In this document: positions 1-9,405 of the stretch, in pieces
Numbering within the stretch: position 1 is the stretch's first letter
Layout: every line of letters begins with the position of its first letter
From: Arthrobacter sp. MA-N2
Lineage (GTDB): Bacteria; Actinomycetota; Actinomycetes; Actinomycetales; Micrococcaceae
DNA: 64,000 bases
Direction of reading: 5' to 3'
Assembly (NCBI RefSeq): GCF_000517125.1
Contig: NZ_KI912155.1
Coordinates: 249,707 to 313,706 of the forward strand
Program-made: the position numbers and the translations under genes
The notes under the pieces: generated by a model
The model's input: only the letters and a program-made list of their open reading frames with translations
The model's database searches: none
Told to the model about the DNA's origin: nothing

Positions 1-1409
1 CACTTGATAGTGCCACCCAACTCGCTCGTGACAAGCGTCCGCACAATCTGAAGGCCGAGACCTTCTGTGTACGAGCCCTCGGGCAGACCGACGCCATCAT
101 CGGCAATCGTCACCGTCAGGAGTTCGTCGCCCCCCTCCCCCGTCGAACGATCGGCCATCAGCCATACTGTTCCCGCCCGTCCTTCAAGCCCGTGCTCCAC
201 AGCATTCGTTACGAGCTCGTTGATGACAAGGGCAAGGGGTGTGGCAAAATCGCTGGGCAACTCACCGAACAGACCTGCGCGCTCGGTCCTCACGTGCTGT
301 GAAGGGGACGCCACTTCGGCCGAGAGCCGGAACTGACGTCCGATCAGTTCATCAAAATCGACACTTTGCGTCAGGCCTTGCGAGAGGGTCTCGTGCACGA
401 GCGCAATCGTCGCGACGCGCCGCATCGCCTGTTCCAAGCCTTGTTTCGCCTCATCGCTGACCATGCGTCGCGACTGCATGCGCAGCAGAGCAGCCACGGT
501 CTGCAGGTTGTTTTTGACCCGGTGGTGAATTTCACGAATCGTAGCGTCCTTGGTCACCAGCTCGAGCTCGCGTCGACGAAGCTCGGAGACGTCGCGACAC
601 AAAACCAAAGCGCCGAAGCGATTCTTTTCATCGCGCAATGGAATTGCACGCAAGGACAAGCTCACGCCACGGGATTCAATCTCACTCCGCCACGGCATCC
701 GGCCGGTGACCACCAGGGGCAGAGTCTCGTCCACCATGCGCCGGTCTTTGAGGAGTCCTGCGGTTACCTCCGCAAGGGATCGTCCTTCCAAGGTCTCCAC
801 CTCGCCGAGGCGGCGGAATGCGGAAACGCCGTTCGGACTCGCGTACTGGACGATGCCGTCGGCGTCGAGCCTGATCAGGCCGTCACCCACCCGGGGAGCT
901 CCGCGCCGGGAGCCCGTCGGGGAGGCGAAGTCCGGCCACAACCCCAACGTGCCCATCCGGAGCAGATCATAGGCGCATTGTCGGTATGTGAGTTCCAGGC
1001 GGGAAGGCATCCGTGAGCTGGAAAGATCCATGTGCGACGTGACGACGGCCAGTGTCCGCCCGTTCCGGACCATAGGGACTGCTTCAACCCGCAGCGCCAT
1101 GTCGCTGCTCCAATTGGTTTCACTGGAGCGTTCTATGGAACGGCTGGACCATGCCTTGTCGACTATGGGTTGCAAATCCGATCGGATGCCCTCTCCAACG
1201 AAGTCCGCATGAAACACGGTGTGGCTCGTCGATGGCCTGACGTGTGCCAGCGCGATGTAACCGAATTCCGGATGCGGAAACCACAAGGCCAGGTCCGCGA
1301 ACGCTAGGTCGGCGACCATCTGCCAGTCGCCGACCAGGAGGTGCAGCCATTCGGCATCTCCAGGCCCGAAATCAGCGTGCTCCCTGATGGGGTCTGTAAA
1401 GATTGCCAC
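1..1409 (-). CDS. pdtaS: PdtaS-type sensor histidine kinase, 3' end beyond the window
   Basis: Reading the minus strand from a GTG at 1409, with GGAGG a few bases upstream, gives an open frame that runs off the left edge. The first 150 or so residues resemble the GAF-like N-terminal domain of PdtaS kinases, followed by a PAS-like segment (about 180-280). The HisKA_2 phosphoacceptor motif EIHHRVKNNLQ comes next, with the histidine near residue 295. An HATPase domain follows, with N-box NELVTNAVEHG and the glycine-rich IADDGVGLP and GLGLQIV. In mycobacteria PdtaS is a soluble kinase that phosphorylates the antiterminator PdtaR; the partner is not in this window. Only the last few dozen residues should be missing. 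Confidence 0.93.
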   Translation of the reverse strand, partial: MAIFTDPIREHADFGPGDAEWLHLLVGDWQMVADLAFADLALWFPHPEFGYIALAHVRPSTSHTVFHADFVGEGIRSDLQPIVDKAWSSRSIERSSETNWSSDMALRVEAVPMVRNGRTLAVVTSHMDLSSSRMPSRLELTYRQCAYDLLRMGTLGLWPDFASPTGSRRGAPRVGDGLIRLDADGIVQYASPNGVSAFRRLGEVETLEGRSLAEVTAGLLKDRRMVDETLPLVVTGRMPWRSEIESRGVSLSLRAIPLRDEKNRFGALVLCRDVSELRRRELELVTKDATIREIHHRVKNNLQTVAALLRMQSRRMVSDEAKQGLEQAMRRVATIALVHETLSQGLTQSVDFDELIGRQFRLSAEVASPSQHVRTERAGLFGELPSDFATPLALVINELVTNAVEHGLEGRAGTVWLMADRSTGEGGDELLTVTIADDGVGLPEGSYTEGLGLQIVRTLVTSELGGTIK

Positions 1410-1438
1410 TGCACCTCCATATAACGCCGGGCTTGAAC

Positions 1439-4400
1439 CTAGCGTCGAACGATTGACCTCAAGAGTCTCAATGCTACCGACAGAGAAGCCATGTCGTCGG
1501 CCTCCAAGGCGTTGACCTCGTCAAACATGCTCTTCGCACGCCCCAGTTGCTCAGCATTGAGGCCTTCCCAAGCCCGCAAACGGGCTTCGGCGTCGAGCCC
1601 GGCGTCGGTGGTTTCGAGCACCGACGTCGTCATGTCGGCCACTGTCGAGTAGAGGTCGTCGCGCAGGGCCGCACGTGCAAGTGCTTGCCACCGGTCATCC
1701 CGTGGGAGTGCCGTGATCCGTTCAAGCAATGAATCAACATGGAAGCGGTCAAACGCGGTGTAGTAGACGTGGCTGACCTCTTCCACACGGGTCTCGCGGC
1801 TTTGCGCGATCTTGGCGATGTCCAGGAGCACGAAGCTCTCGAAAAGCTCGGCCCAGCGGTGGGCGAGCGTTTCGGGAAGGCCCCAAGCGCGCGCTTTCTC
1901 GAGCCAAGCAGTCACCCGTTCCTTGTCGCCGCCGCGCAGGTAGTCGAGCACCCGGGCCCGCATCGGATCCATCATCGGCTTGAATTCCGCGACGATCTCC
2001 GAGATGGGCTTCGAGGCGTTACCCTGACTCAGCAACCAGCGAACGGCACGATCCAGCAGTCTCCGGATGTCCAGGTGCACGGTGCTCCAGTGTTCCGTCG
2101 GGAACGAGGCCGGCAGGGCATTGAGCTCCTTCACCATCGAGTCGAGTTCGTAAATCTCGCGCAGGGCGACGAACGCCTTCGCTACGGCAACCTCGGTGGC
2201 GGAGGTTTCCTCCATGGTGCGGAACGCGAAGGTAATGCCACCCAGATTGATCATGTCGTTGGCAACCACGGTTGCGATGATCTCGCGACGCAGGGGATGG
2301 GTGTCCAGCTCGGCGTCGAACCGTTCGCGGAGCTGCTTCGGGAAGTAGGAGCGAATTGTCTTGCGGAACCAGGGATCGTCAGCCAGGTCGCTGTCGCGCA
2401 AAGCCGAGCCCAACTCGATCTTGGCATAGGCGGCAAGGACCGACAGCTCCGGAGACGTCAGGCCTTGGCCCTGTTCCAGGCGCTCACGAAGCGTGTCCGT
2501 GGTCGGCAAGGCTTCAAGGTCCCGCTTGAGGTCGGCCGACTTCTCGAGCCAGTCCATCAGGCGTTCGTAGCTCGGGCTCCATTCGGCGACACGTGCTCGG
2601 TCGTTGAGCAACAGGATGTTCTGATCGATGTTGTCTTCGAGCACGAGGCGCCCGACCTCGTCGGTCATGTCGGCGAGGAATGATGTGCGCTCGGAAGCAT
2701 CAAGTTTCCCGGCGGCGACCATACGGTCGACGAAGATCTTGATGTTGACCTCATGGTCGGAGCAGTCCACGCCGGCAGAATTGTCGATTGCGTCAGTGTT
2801 GAGGATGACTCCTTGCAGTGCCGCCTCGATACGTCCGCGCTGGGTCATTCCGAGGTTGCCGCCTTCGCCGACAACCTTAACGCGCAGCTCGCGACCGTTC
2901 ACACGGATACCGTCGTTTGCCTTGTCCCCCACCTCGGTGTTGGACTCGGTGCTGGCCTTGATGTACGTTCCGATCCCGCCGTTGTACAGGAGATCGGCCG
3001 GAGCGAGGAGGATAGCCCGCAGAAGTTCGGGCGGGCTCAGCTGAACCGTTCCATCCGGCAGGCCGAGTGCGCTACGGACCTGTGGCGAGATCGGGATGAC
3101 CTTTGCCTGGCGCGGGAAGACCCCGCCCCCTGCACTGATGAGCGACCGGTCGTAATCATCCCAGGAGGAGCGGGGCAGCTCGAAGAGACGCTGCCTCTCA
3201 TCGAAGGAAGAAGCCGCATCCGGAGTGGGATCCAGGAAGATGTGGCGGTGGTCGAAGGCGGCCAGCAGACGGATGTGCCTGGACAGCAGCATACCGTTGC
3301 CGAACACGTCGCCGGACATGTCGCCGACGCCAACCACGGTAAATTCCTCGGTCTGGGTGTCCAGGTCCAGCTCGCTGAAGTGGCGCTTGACCGATTCCCA
3401 GGCGCCGCGGGCCGTGATGCCCATGGCCTTGTGGTCGTAGCCAACGGAACCACCGGACGCGAACGCGTCCCCCAACCAGAATCCGTACTCGGCAGCGAGG
3501 CCGTTGGCCGTGTCCGAAAATGTCGCCGTGCCCTTGTCTGCAGCCACCACCAAGTAGGAATCGTCGTCATCCTGGCGGACAACGTCCGACGGCGGCACGA
3601 TCTTCTCGCCGTCTGCTGAGGTCACGAGGTTGTCGGTGAGGTCAAGCAGGCCGCGGATGAAGGTCTTGTAGCTCTCAATGCCTTCCGCCATCCAGGCTGC
3701 GCGGTCAACTGCCGGATCCGGGAGTTGCTTCGCAAAGAACCCGCCCTTGGCGCCGGTGGGCACAATCACCGCGTTCTTCACCGTTTGTGCCTTGACCAGA
3801 CCAAGGATCTCGGTCCGGAAGTCTTCACGACGGTCCGACCATCTCAGGCCGCCACGGGCCACCTTGCCGAAGCGCAAATGCACGCCTTCAACGCGGGGCG
3901 AGTAGACCCAGATTTCGAACTTTGGTCTCGGGAACGGCAAGCCGTCGATCTTGGTCGGATCCAACTTAAAGCTGACATACGACTTGTCCTGGAAGTAGTT
4001 CGTGCGCAGCGTGGACTCGATGAGGTTGACGAACGTCCGCAGGACCCGGTCGGCATCGAGCGTGGCCACCTGGTCAATCGCTTCGGCCAGTGCGGCTCGG
4101 GCGCTCTCCTGGCGGGCCGGCCGCGCGGATGCAGCAGAAGCAGGGTCAAAGCGGGCCCCGAAGAGATCAATCAGCCCCCGGGCAACCTCAGGGTTGGCAA
4201 GAAGGGTATCCGCAATGAACTCAAAGGAGTTGGTGTTCCCCATCTGGCGCATGTACTTCGCATAGGCACGAAGCATGACGACTTGCCGCCAATGAATTCC
4301 CTCGCGGAGCACCAGCCGATCGAAACTGTCGGATTCCACCGAGCCTGTCACTGCGGCGCTGAAGGAATCTGCCAAAAGCTGGCCGGTGGCCACGGGCTCG

Positions 4401-6298
4401 ACGCCGGCGGGGTATTTCAGGCCGAGGTCGTAGAGGAAGAAGTCCCGGTGGTCGGCCGTCTCGATTTCGAAAGGTCGTTCATCCAGAACCTCAAGGCCGA
4501 GATTGTGGAAGTAGGGCAGAATCTGGCTCAGGCTCTTGGGCTCCAAAAGGTAGAGCTTGACACGCGCATCCTCTTCAAGGAGTTCACCGGCGCCGCTGGG
4601 CAAGTAGACGTGCACCCCGGGAGTTGCCTGGACTGCGACGGCATCACGATCGGCGAAGGCACTGTACTTCTCGAAGCGCTCGATGTCCTGAAGCGCGTCC
4701 TCGACTTCGTAGTCCACGCGGTAGCCAGCGGGGAATGCATCCGCCCAGAGGGGGGACAGTTGCTCGGCGTCCAAGCCGCTGGTGTTCTCGCGAAGCACCT
4801 CCGCGATTCCTTCCGCCCAAGAACGCGAAGCCCGGACGAGCCGCTTTTCCAGCTCACCGGCGTCGACGTCGCGCAGTTCCGCCTCGCGTGGCAGCCGGAT
4901 TCGGAAGAAGACCCTTGCGAGCGCCGACTCCGTGATCCGTGCTTCGTAGTCGATACTCTCGGCTTCGAAGGTGTCCCGCAGTTCCTGCTCAATACGCTGC
5001 CGCACGTTGGTGGTGTAGCGGTCACGGGGAAGGTAGACGAGGGCGGACATGAACCGTCCGTAAATGTCCGGACGCAGGAAGAGCTTCGTACGCCGTCTCT
5101 CCTGAAGCCGTTGGATACCCAAAGCTGTTGCTGCCAGATCGTCGGTTTCGATCTGGAAGAGTTCATCGCGGGGGTACGTCTCGAGAATACCAACGAGGTC
5201 TTTGCCGGAATGGGAGTCCTGCGGGAAACCGGCCGAGCGGAGCACGGCGTCAACCTTTTCCCGGACGATAGGAATGTTCCTTACTGAACCGGTGTACGCG
5301 CTAGTGGCGAAGAGGCCAATGAAGCGGCGCTCGCCGTTGACGTTGCCCGCAACATCAAAGCTCTTGACGCCTATGTAATCCAAGTACGCAGGGCGGTGCA
5401 CGGTGGACCGAGAGTTGGCCTTGGTGATGACCAAGGCACGCTTCTCGCGCGCCTTCCTGCGTCCAGCGTCGGTGAGGTGTTGGATTTGGTGCGGATGGTC
5501 ACCGGCCCTCAAGAGTCCCAAGCCGCTCTCTTCGCGCAGCTCAAGGACGTCTTCACCGCTCTCGGTGATGAGGTCGTATTCCCGGTAACCCAGGAACGTG
5601 AAGTTGCCGTTGTCCAACCAGTGCAGGAGGTCCTGTGCTTGCCTGAGTTCAGCGATGTCGTCGGGATGGGCCACTTTGTCCAAAGAGGATGCCACCTCAA
5701 GGGCCTTGGTCCGCATCCTGGGCCAGTCTTCCACGGCAGCACGGACGTCCTTCAGGACGCGGTGGATTCCCTCCACCAGTTCCTTCTGGAAGTCGTCGGC
5801 CACCCTGTCAACCTCGACCGCGATCCACGACTCCATGTGCGAAACGTTGTCACCCTGCGCGATCAGATGGGCGACATTAGGCATTGCCGCGGTGTCGCCG
5901 CTTGAGATGCCGATGTTGGAAGGCACGCGGGCGATAGCGGAGAGATCGCCCGTCTGGCGATCACGCGAAACCACGAAGAGCGGGTGCATCACGAGCCGGA
6001 TGGCGCAATGCTGGCGTACGAGTTCGGCATTCACGGAGTCCACGAGGAACGGCATGTCATCCGTCACGATGAAAAGAATGCTGCGATCCGCTTCGTTGGT
6101 CATCTCGACATTCGCGGTACCCGGTTTGCGGCTCTTTCCTACCTCCCGATGCCTCTCGGCTCTTAAGGTCAGCTGCTCGCCAGCGTATCTGCGGGCGTCC
6201 TCCTCTGCGAGATGCTCGTAGTAGTCTCCGAAGAACCCTTCACGGACTACTGCAGGTTTGGAACGATCCTCCACGCTGGATCCTGACGACATCGACAA
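1439..6298 (-). CDS. gdh: NAD-specific glutamate dehydrogenase, large (about 180 kDa) type
   Basis: At 1619 residues this has the normal length for the large bacterial NAD-dependent glutamate dehydrogenase, which deaminates glutamate to 2-oxoglutarate and ammonia. The N-terminal half holds the regulatory ACT-like regions typical of the family. The catalytic part begins near residue 790 (RFGKVARGGLRWSDRREDF) and includes KNAVIVPTGAKGGFF near 840. A nucleotide-binding fold follows, with VVGVGDMSGDVFGNGML and GEGGNLGMTQRGRIEA. A helical C-terminal domain completes the protein. The gene stops 29 bases before the pdtaS start on the same strand, so the kinase may be cotranscribed. The role is mainly catabolic, for growth on amino acids. 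Confidence 0.97.
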   Translation of the reverse strand: MSMSSGSSVEDRSKPAVVREGFFGDYYEHLAEEDARRYAGEQLTLRAERHREVGKSRKPGTANVEMTNEADRSILFIVTDDMPFLVDSVNAELVRQHCAIRLVMHPLFVVSRDRQTGDLSAIARVPSNIGISSGDTAAMPNVAHLIAQGDNVSHMESWIAVEVDRVADDFQKELVEGIHRVLKDVRAAVEDWPRMRTKALEVASSLDKVAHPDDIAELRQAQDLLHWLDNGNFTFLGYREYDLITESGEDVLELREESGLGLLRAGDHPHQIQHLTDAGRRKAREKRALVITKANSRSTVHRPAYLDYIGVKSFDVAGNVNGERRFIGLFATSAYTGSVRNIPIVREKVDAVLRSAGFPQDSHSGKDLVGILETYPRDELFQIETDDLAATALGIQRLQERRRTKLFLRPDIYGRFMSALVYLPRDRYTTNVRQRIEQELRDTFEAESIDYEARITESALARVFFRIRLPREAELRDVDAGELEKRLVRASRSWAEGIAEVLRENTSGLDAEQLSPLWADAFPAGYRVDYEVEDALQDIERFEKYSAFADRDAVAVQATPGVHVYLPSGAGELLEEDARVKLYLLEPKSLSQILPYFHNLGLEVLDERPFEIETADHRDFFLYDLGLKYPAGVEPVATGQLLADSFSAAVTGSVESDSFDRLVLREGIHWRQVVMLRAYAKYMRQMGNTNSFEFIADTLLANPEVARGLIDLFGARFDPASAASARPARQESARAALAEAIDQVATLDADRVLRTFVNLIESTLRTNYFQDKSYVSFKLDPTKIDGLPFPRPKFEIWVYSPRVEGVHLRFGKVARGGLRWSDRREDFRTEILGLVKAQTVKNAVIVPTGAKGGFFAKQLPDPAVDRAAWMAEGIESYKTFIRGLLDLTDNLVTSADGEKIVPPSDVVRQDDDDSYLVVAADKGTATFSDTANGLAAEYGFWLGDAFASGGSVGYDHKAMGITARGAWESVKRHFSELDLDTQTEEFTVVGVGDMSGDVFGNGMLLSRHIRLLAAFDHRHIFLDPTPDAASSFDERQRLFELPRSSWDDYDRSLISAGGGVFPRQAKVIPISPQVRSALGLPDGTVQLSPPELLRAILLAPADLLYNGGIGTYIKASTESNTEVGDKANDGIRVNGRELRVKVVGEGGNLGMTQRGRIEAALQGVILNTDAIDNSAGVDCSDHEVNIKIFVDRMVAAGKLDASERTSFLADMTDEVGRLVLEDNIDQNILLLNDRARVAEWSPSYERLMDWLEKSADLKRDLEALPTTDTLRERLEQGQGLTSPELSVLAAYAKIELGSALRDSDLADDPWFRKTIRSYFPKQLRERFDAELDTHPLRREIIATVVANDMINLGGITFAFRTMEETSATEVAVAKAFVALREIYELDSMVKELNALPASFPTEHWSTVHLDIRRLLDRAVRWLLSQGNASKPISEIVAEFKPMMDPMRARVLDYLRGGDKERVTAWLEKARAWGLPETLAHRWAELFESFVLLDIAKIAQSRETRVEEVSHVYYTAFDRFHVDSLLERITALPRDDRWQALARAALRDDLYSTVADMTTSVLETTDAGLDAEARLRAWEGLNAEQLGRAKSMFDEVNALEADDMASLSVALRLLRSIVRR

Positions 6299-6349
6299 AC
6301 GCCTCCATCACATCTTGATTGCTGCGTCCTTGCAGCCCACATGGCGAGC

Positions 6350-7663
6350 CTAACGCTTTAGACGTCGCCGTGCTCTGGAATAGATGACAGAGGATTTGCG
6401 ATTTTGATGGACGGGTGCACAGACCATTTTCGCTATCGCGTGCCTCAGGGCGGATTCGGGCGCCACTTCGAAGAGCACGCCGCCGGCTAGCAAGGCAGCG
6501 TCACAGGCTTCTGTGTCTGCAGGAAGGAACACCTCGATACCGTGCCCGGGCCCGTACCGCTCCCATGCTTCGCGAAGCTCCCGTTCGGGTGACCGCCCTG
6601 CGGATGCTGCCCGGACCTTGTTCAGGACCACTTGGGGAGCCGCCTGCGGAACGGACCGTTCAAGCTCCGCGAGGCCACGCACGAGCCGGGGAACCCCGAT
6701 GGCATCTGCTGCGCCCACTGCGTAAACCGTGTCCGCCAATTCGATACTGCGGAGGGTGGCGGCGTTGCGTCGGGGAGCCATGCTGTCGAAGCTGAGTTCC
6801 TCGTCGGCTTCAAGGCAGAACCCTGCATCGACCACAACGACCTCAGCGATTTCCTTGGCGTATTCGAGTACCAAGGAAAGAGCATTGGCCCGGAGCTCAG
6901 TCCACCGGTCCGCACGCGTTATTCCGCTAAGAACGCGGAAACTGCCGGCCTTGGTAAAGACAGGCGCCGCGATCCGCTTGAGGGATTCAGTTTCCAGCAT
7001 CCCTTGGTCTGCCAATCGACAAGACTGCGCTAGTCCGGAGGATTCTTCCAGCAGACCCAGCGAAGCGCCGACGCTGGCCCCATAGCTGTCCGCATCGACG
7101 AGGATTACGGACTTGCCTTCGGCCGCGAGCTCTGCGGCGATATTGACGGCCACAAGTGTGCGGCCCGGCGCTCCTATAGGCCCCCAGACCGCAACGATCC
7201 GGCCGTTCCCCGCCGGAACCCGCTCCGCTTCTTCCACGACATCGGAGGGACGGAGGTCTGCGGCGGTGTCTCCGAACGCCGAGTCCCGTTGCTCGGCACG
7301 CCGCCTTCCCTGCCCGGGCAGCCGGAGCACGGCATCCGAGATCTGCGAAGCCAGCGTTGCCGAATCAACATCCAGAGATGCTGTCACGACACCGATACTG
7401 TCCAAGCGGGCTGATTCCGTAGGATCGTCGCTCAAGGCAATAATGGAGACTCCGACTGCCGCCAGCCGATGGACAAGCGATGCAGTCAACTCCTCAGCCC
7501 CTTCGGCTATGACCGCCGCCCGAGCGAGGCCGCCTTGGCAGGCGGCAAGGAGTTCGGCGAGTTCGCCGCACCGGCGCACAATGGTCACCGGCCCGTGGAG
7601 CCGTTCGAGTCCCCCGACCAAGTCTTCCTCGGATTGCCCGACCGTCACTACGGGAATACTCAC
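6350..7663 (-). CDS. CpaE/TadZ-like MinD-family ATPase
   Basis: The 437-residue protein has a degenerate receiver-like N-terminal domain (about 1-115). A ParA/MinD-type ATPase domain starts near 155. The P-loop is GPIGAPGRTL, with arginine in place of the usual lysine, as is common in actinobacterial CpaE-like proteins. The switch segment VILVDADSYGASVG follows. CpaE/TadZ proteins localise Flp/Tad pilus machines to a pole. The gene starts with GTG and overlaps the stop of the CpaB-like gene by 4 bases, so the two are translationally coupled. No TadA ATPase, TadB/C or Flp pilin is visible nearby, so the pair is an orphan here. A role in type IVc pili is inference. Confidence 0.82.
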   Translation of the reverse strand: MSIPVVTVGQSEEDLVGGLERLHGPVTIVRRCGELAELLAACQGGLARAAVIAEGAEELTASLVHRLAAVGVSIIALSDDPTESARLDSIGVVTASLDVDSATLASQISDAVLRLPGQGRRRAEQRDSAFGDTAADLRPSDVVEEAERVPAGNGRIVAVWGPIGAPGRTLVAVNIAAELAAEGKSVILVDADSYGASVGASLGLLEESSGLAQSCRLADQGMLETESLKRIAAPVFTKAGSFRVLSGITRADRWTELRANALSLVLEYAKEIAEVVVVDAGFCLEADEELSFDSMAPRRNAATLRSIELADTVYAVGAADAIGVPRLVRGLAELERSVPQAAPQVVLNKVRAASAGRSPERELREAWERYGPGHGIEVFLPADTEACDAALLAGGVLFEVAPESALRHAIAKMVCAPVHQNRKSSVIYSRARRRLKR

Positions 7664-8304
7664 TTGCCGACACCGCCCGGATTCCAGACCACCGCGATCT
7701 TCGCTTTGTTTGCCTGGGCACCAAGAAGTTTCGGCATCTGGTCATCGGTCACTAGGACCAGCACTACCTTCTCCTTCGAAGCTCCGAGTGTGGAAGAACC
7801 CTCGGTGACTTGGGCGATTTCCGCACCGGGCAGCAGCAGGTGTGGAGTGTCGAAACCGTTGCGCGCGTCGGGATGCGCCACCCAAACGTCAACGCGGGAT
7901 CCTGCCACGACTTGGGAAGGCAGCGATTCCTGTATCGAGATCGCTACCGGTTTGCGGTTCAAGGCATCGGCGGACCCGAGGCTTTCCTGCGGAACCAGCT
8001 GGTTCTTGGCAATTCTTTGGACTGCAACTCTTCCTTCAGGCAGACCGTCCGCCACGGTCACATAGCTGGGCTCGACGTCGTCAAGCCGCACTTTGACGAT
8101 GGCGAGATCGTCTTTGTTGACTTGCTGGCCTACGGCAATCGATTCGCGTGCCGCATAGACCTGGACGGTGTGGTCGGCGGTTCCAACGAGGGCGATGACC
8201 CCGGCCACCGACGCCAAGACGAGGAGAATCCCCACCAAGAGACGTGGGTCCTTCCATGATGGTTTCTTGAGCCGCGCTGCAGCGGCCGCGGTAGCCACAC
8301 TCAT
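7660..8304 (-). CDS. CpaB/RcpC-like SAF-domain membrane protein
   Basis: The longest open frame reaches 8469, but I place the start at the ATG at 8304, where GGGGAG lies 4 bases upstream, giving 214 residues. A cytoplasmic basic stretch is followed by one membrane segment (about 19-40) and a SAF domain (about 45-115, ARESIAVGQQVNKDDLAIVKV). The remainder resembles the periplasmic part of CpaB/RcpC proteins. CpaB-type proteins are envelope components of Tad pilus systems. The gene is translationally coupled to the CpaE-like ATPase gene downstream and is divergent from the BldC-like gene at 8453. Confidence 0.8.
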   Translation of the reverse strand: MSVATAAAAARLKKPSWKDPRLLVGILLVLASVAGVIALVGTADHTVQVYAARESIAVGQQVNKDDLAIVKVRLDDVEPSYVTVADGLPEGRVAVQRIAKNQLVPQESLGSADALNRKPVAISIQESLPSQVVAGSRVDVWVAHPDARNGFDTPHLLLPGAEIAQVTEGSSTLGASKEKVVLVLVTDDQMPKLLGAQANKAKIAVVWNPGGVGK

Positions 8305-8452
8305 TTTGCTCCCCATTGCATAGTCCGACGGCGGTGATTCAGTCGCCCTCATTCTCACTGAATCGATGGGGCTTCCGAAAGTGAAGTAAGGCAAATCACG
8401 CCAAACTGTGGATAACCTCAACAAGAGCGCCCAACAGTGGCAAAATGGAGGA

Positions 8453-8668
8453 ATGCCCCGATTCCTCACCTTGGCTGATGTCGCCGAACAGCTTCAGATC
8501 AACTCACCGCAGGCGTACGCCTTGGTGCGAAGCGGGGAACTCAAGGCCATCCAAGTGGGTGGCCGGGGCCAGTGGCGCGTAGAAGAAAAAATGCTGGAGC
8601 AGTACATCGAAGAACGCTATGCCGAGGCCAACAGGATGATCCAAGGGGCCAAATCCAAGTCCGTCTGA
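8453..8668 (+). CDS. BldC/AlpA-like MerR-type excisionase-family DNA-binding protein
   Basis: This 71-residue protein is almost wholly a winged-helix excisionase-family domain (LTLADVAEQLQINSPQAYALVRSGELKAIQVGGRGQWRV), followed by a short helical tail. It resembles BldC, a developmental regulator of Streptomyces that binds direct repeats as head-to-tail oligomers. The start is not certain: GGAGG ends only one base before the ATG, too close for a normal ribosome site. Either the transcript is leaderless (weak TCAACA and CAAAAT hexamers lie 17 bases apart, ending 6 bases before the ATG) or translation starts at the in-frame GTG at 8408. It is divergent from the CpaB-like gene. A 10-bp phased repeat array that could be its target lies at 9344-9389. 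Confidence 0.88.
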   Translation: MPRFLTLADVAEQLQINSPQAYALVRSGELKAIQVGGRGQWRVEEKMLEQYIEERYAEANRMIQGAKSKSV

Positions 8669-8700
8669 TCACCATCCATGCAGCAAAGACACAGGTTTTG

Positions 8701-9261
8701 TCACCGCAATGACCGCAATGCAGCGAGGGACTGGAACGGAACCGTCGCCACGGAAACGACGTTGCCGGACCGGCGGACTTCGCCAGGAAGCATGACTGCG
8801 AGATCAAAGTGGTCCCTGCCCACGCGGTCAATAACGCCGCCCAACGTTGTGCCCTCTGGCACCAACCCCAGCAAATGGACCGCAAGTTCGGCCCTATCGC
8901 GCGCCAACGTCCGGAGTGCACTGGCCAAGCGTGGCCGTTGCGTCCCCTTTGATTGGTCTGCGCGCGCCTGCCGACTCAGCCCCTGATAAGTCAATGCTGC
9001 CGCGGTGGGCACCAGCCACTGGTGGCGACCTTCGTCCAGGACCACCCATTCGCTCCCGACGTGGCTCAGCGCCCCGGACACCACCGAACCGGAGCGAAGC
9101 GTCACATCAATCTTCTGGCCGAGTGCTCCACGCAGCCTGTCCGAGGTTGCGATCCCGGCGATCTCCACCCGGGCCCGTTCTGAAATTTCGGATTCAAGCC
9201 CCAGCAATCGTTCGGAGGCCATTTGCGCCTCCATGTCCTCAAATAGAGCATCCCAGCGCAT
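8701..9261 (-). CDS. Conserved hypothetical protein
   Basis: The frame is open up to 9348, but the best start is the ATG at 9261. Strong -35 and -10 hexamers end 6 bases before this ATG, so the mRNA is probably leaderless; it encodes 186 residues. There is no signal peptide or membrane segment. The first 40 residues are predicted helical (MRWDALFEDMEAQM). The middle is rich in short beta-like stretches (IDVTLRSGSVVSGALSHVGSEWVVLDEG, here abbreviated as an SH3/Sm-like repeat), and a second similar stretch appears near the C-terminus. I do not recognise a named family with confidence. It converges on the BldC-like gene and is divergent from the LysM gene. Confidence 0.75.
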   Translation of the reverse strand: MRWDALFEDMEAQMASERLLGLESEISERARVEIAGIATSDRLRGALGQKIDVTLRSGSVVSGALSHVGSEWVVLDEGRHQWLVPTAAALTYQGLSRQARADQSKGTQRPRLASALRTLARDRAELAVHLLGLVPEGTTLGGVIDRVGRDHFDLAVMLPGEVRRSGNVVSVATVPFQSLAALRSLR

Positions 9262-9267
9262 TGCGTC

Positions 9268-9296
9268 AGCGTAAGCTGGCACCACTCGATGGTCAA
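9268..9296 (-). promoter_or_regulatory. Sigma-70-type promoter giving a leaderless mRNA
   Basis: On the minus strand, TTGACC (9296-9291) and TACGCT (9273-9268) are separated by exactly 17 bases. The A of the ATG at 9261 lies 7 bases after the -10 box, where transcription normally begins, and there is no ribosome-binding sequence. This supports the chosen start of the hypothetical gene. Confidence 0.7.
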
Positions 9297-9343
9297 TTCT
9301 TCTCGACCAACACCCGCATTCTAGACAAGCGGCACTTTCTATG

Positions 9344-9389
9344 ATCAAAATGAATCAAGACTTATCAAACTGCATCAAATGACATCAAA
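9344..9389 (+). repeat. Five ATCAAA repeats with an exact 10-bp period
   Basis: ATCAAA (once ATCAAG) begins at 9344, 9354, 9364, 9374 and 9384, so all five copies fall on the same helical face. The array is in the divergent intergenic region and ends 16 bases before the LysM-protein ATG. It looks like an operator for a protein that polymerises head to tail. The BldC-like gene about 700 bases away is an obvious candidate regulator, but that link is inference. Confidence 0.75.
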
Positions 9390-9405
9390 CGGGTAAGGGG
9401 AACCC

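Noticed and set aside
3725-5287. Long plus-strand open frame of 520 codons
   Set aside because: It is antisense to the glutamate dehydrogenase gene and shows reversed codon bias.
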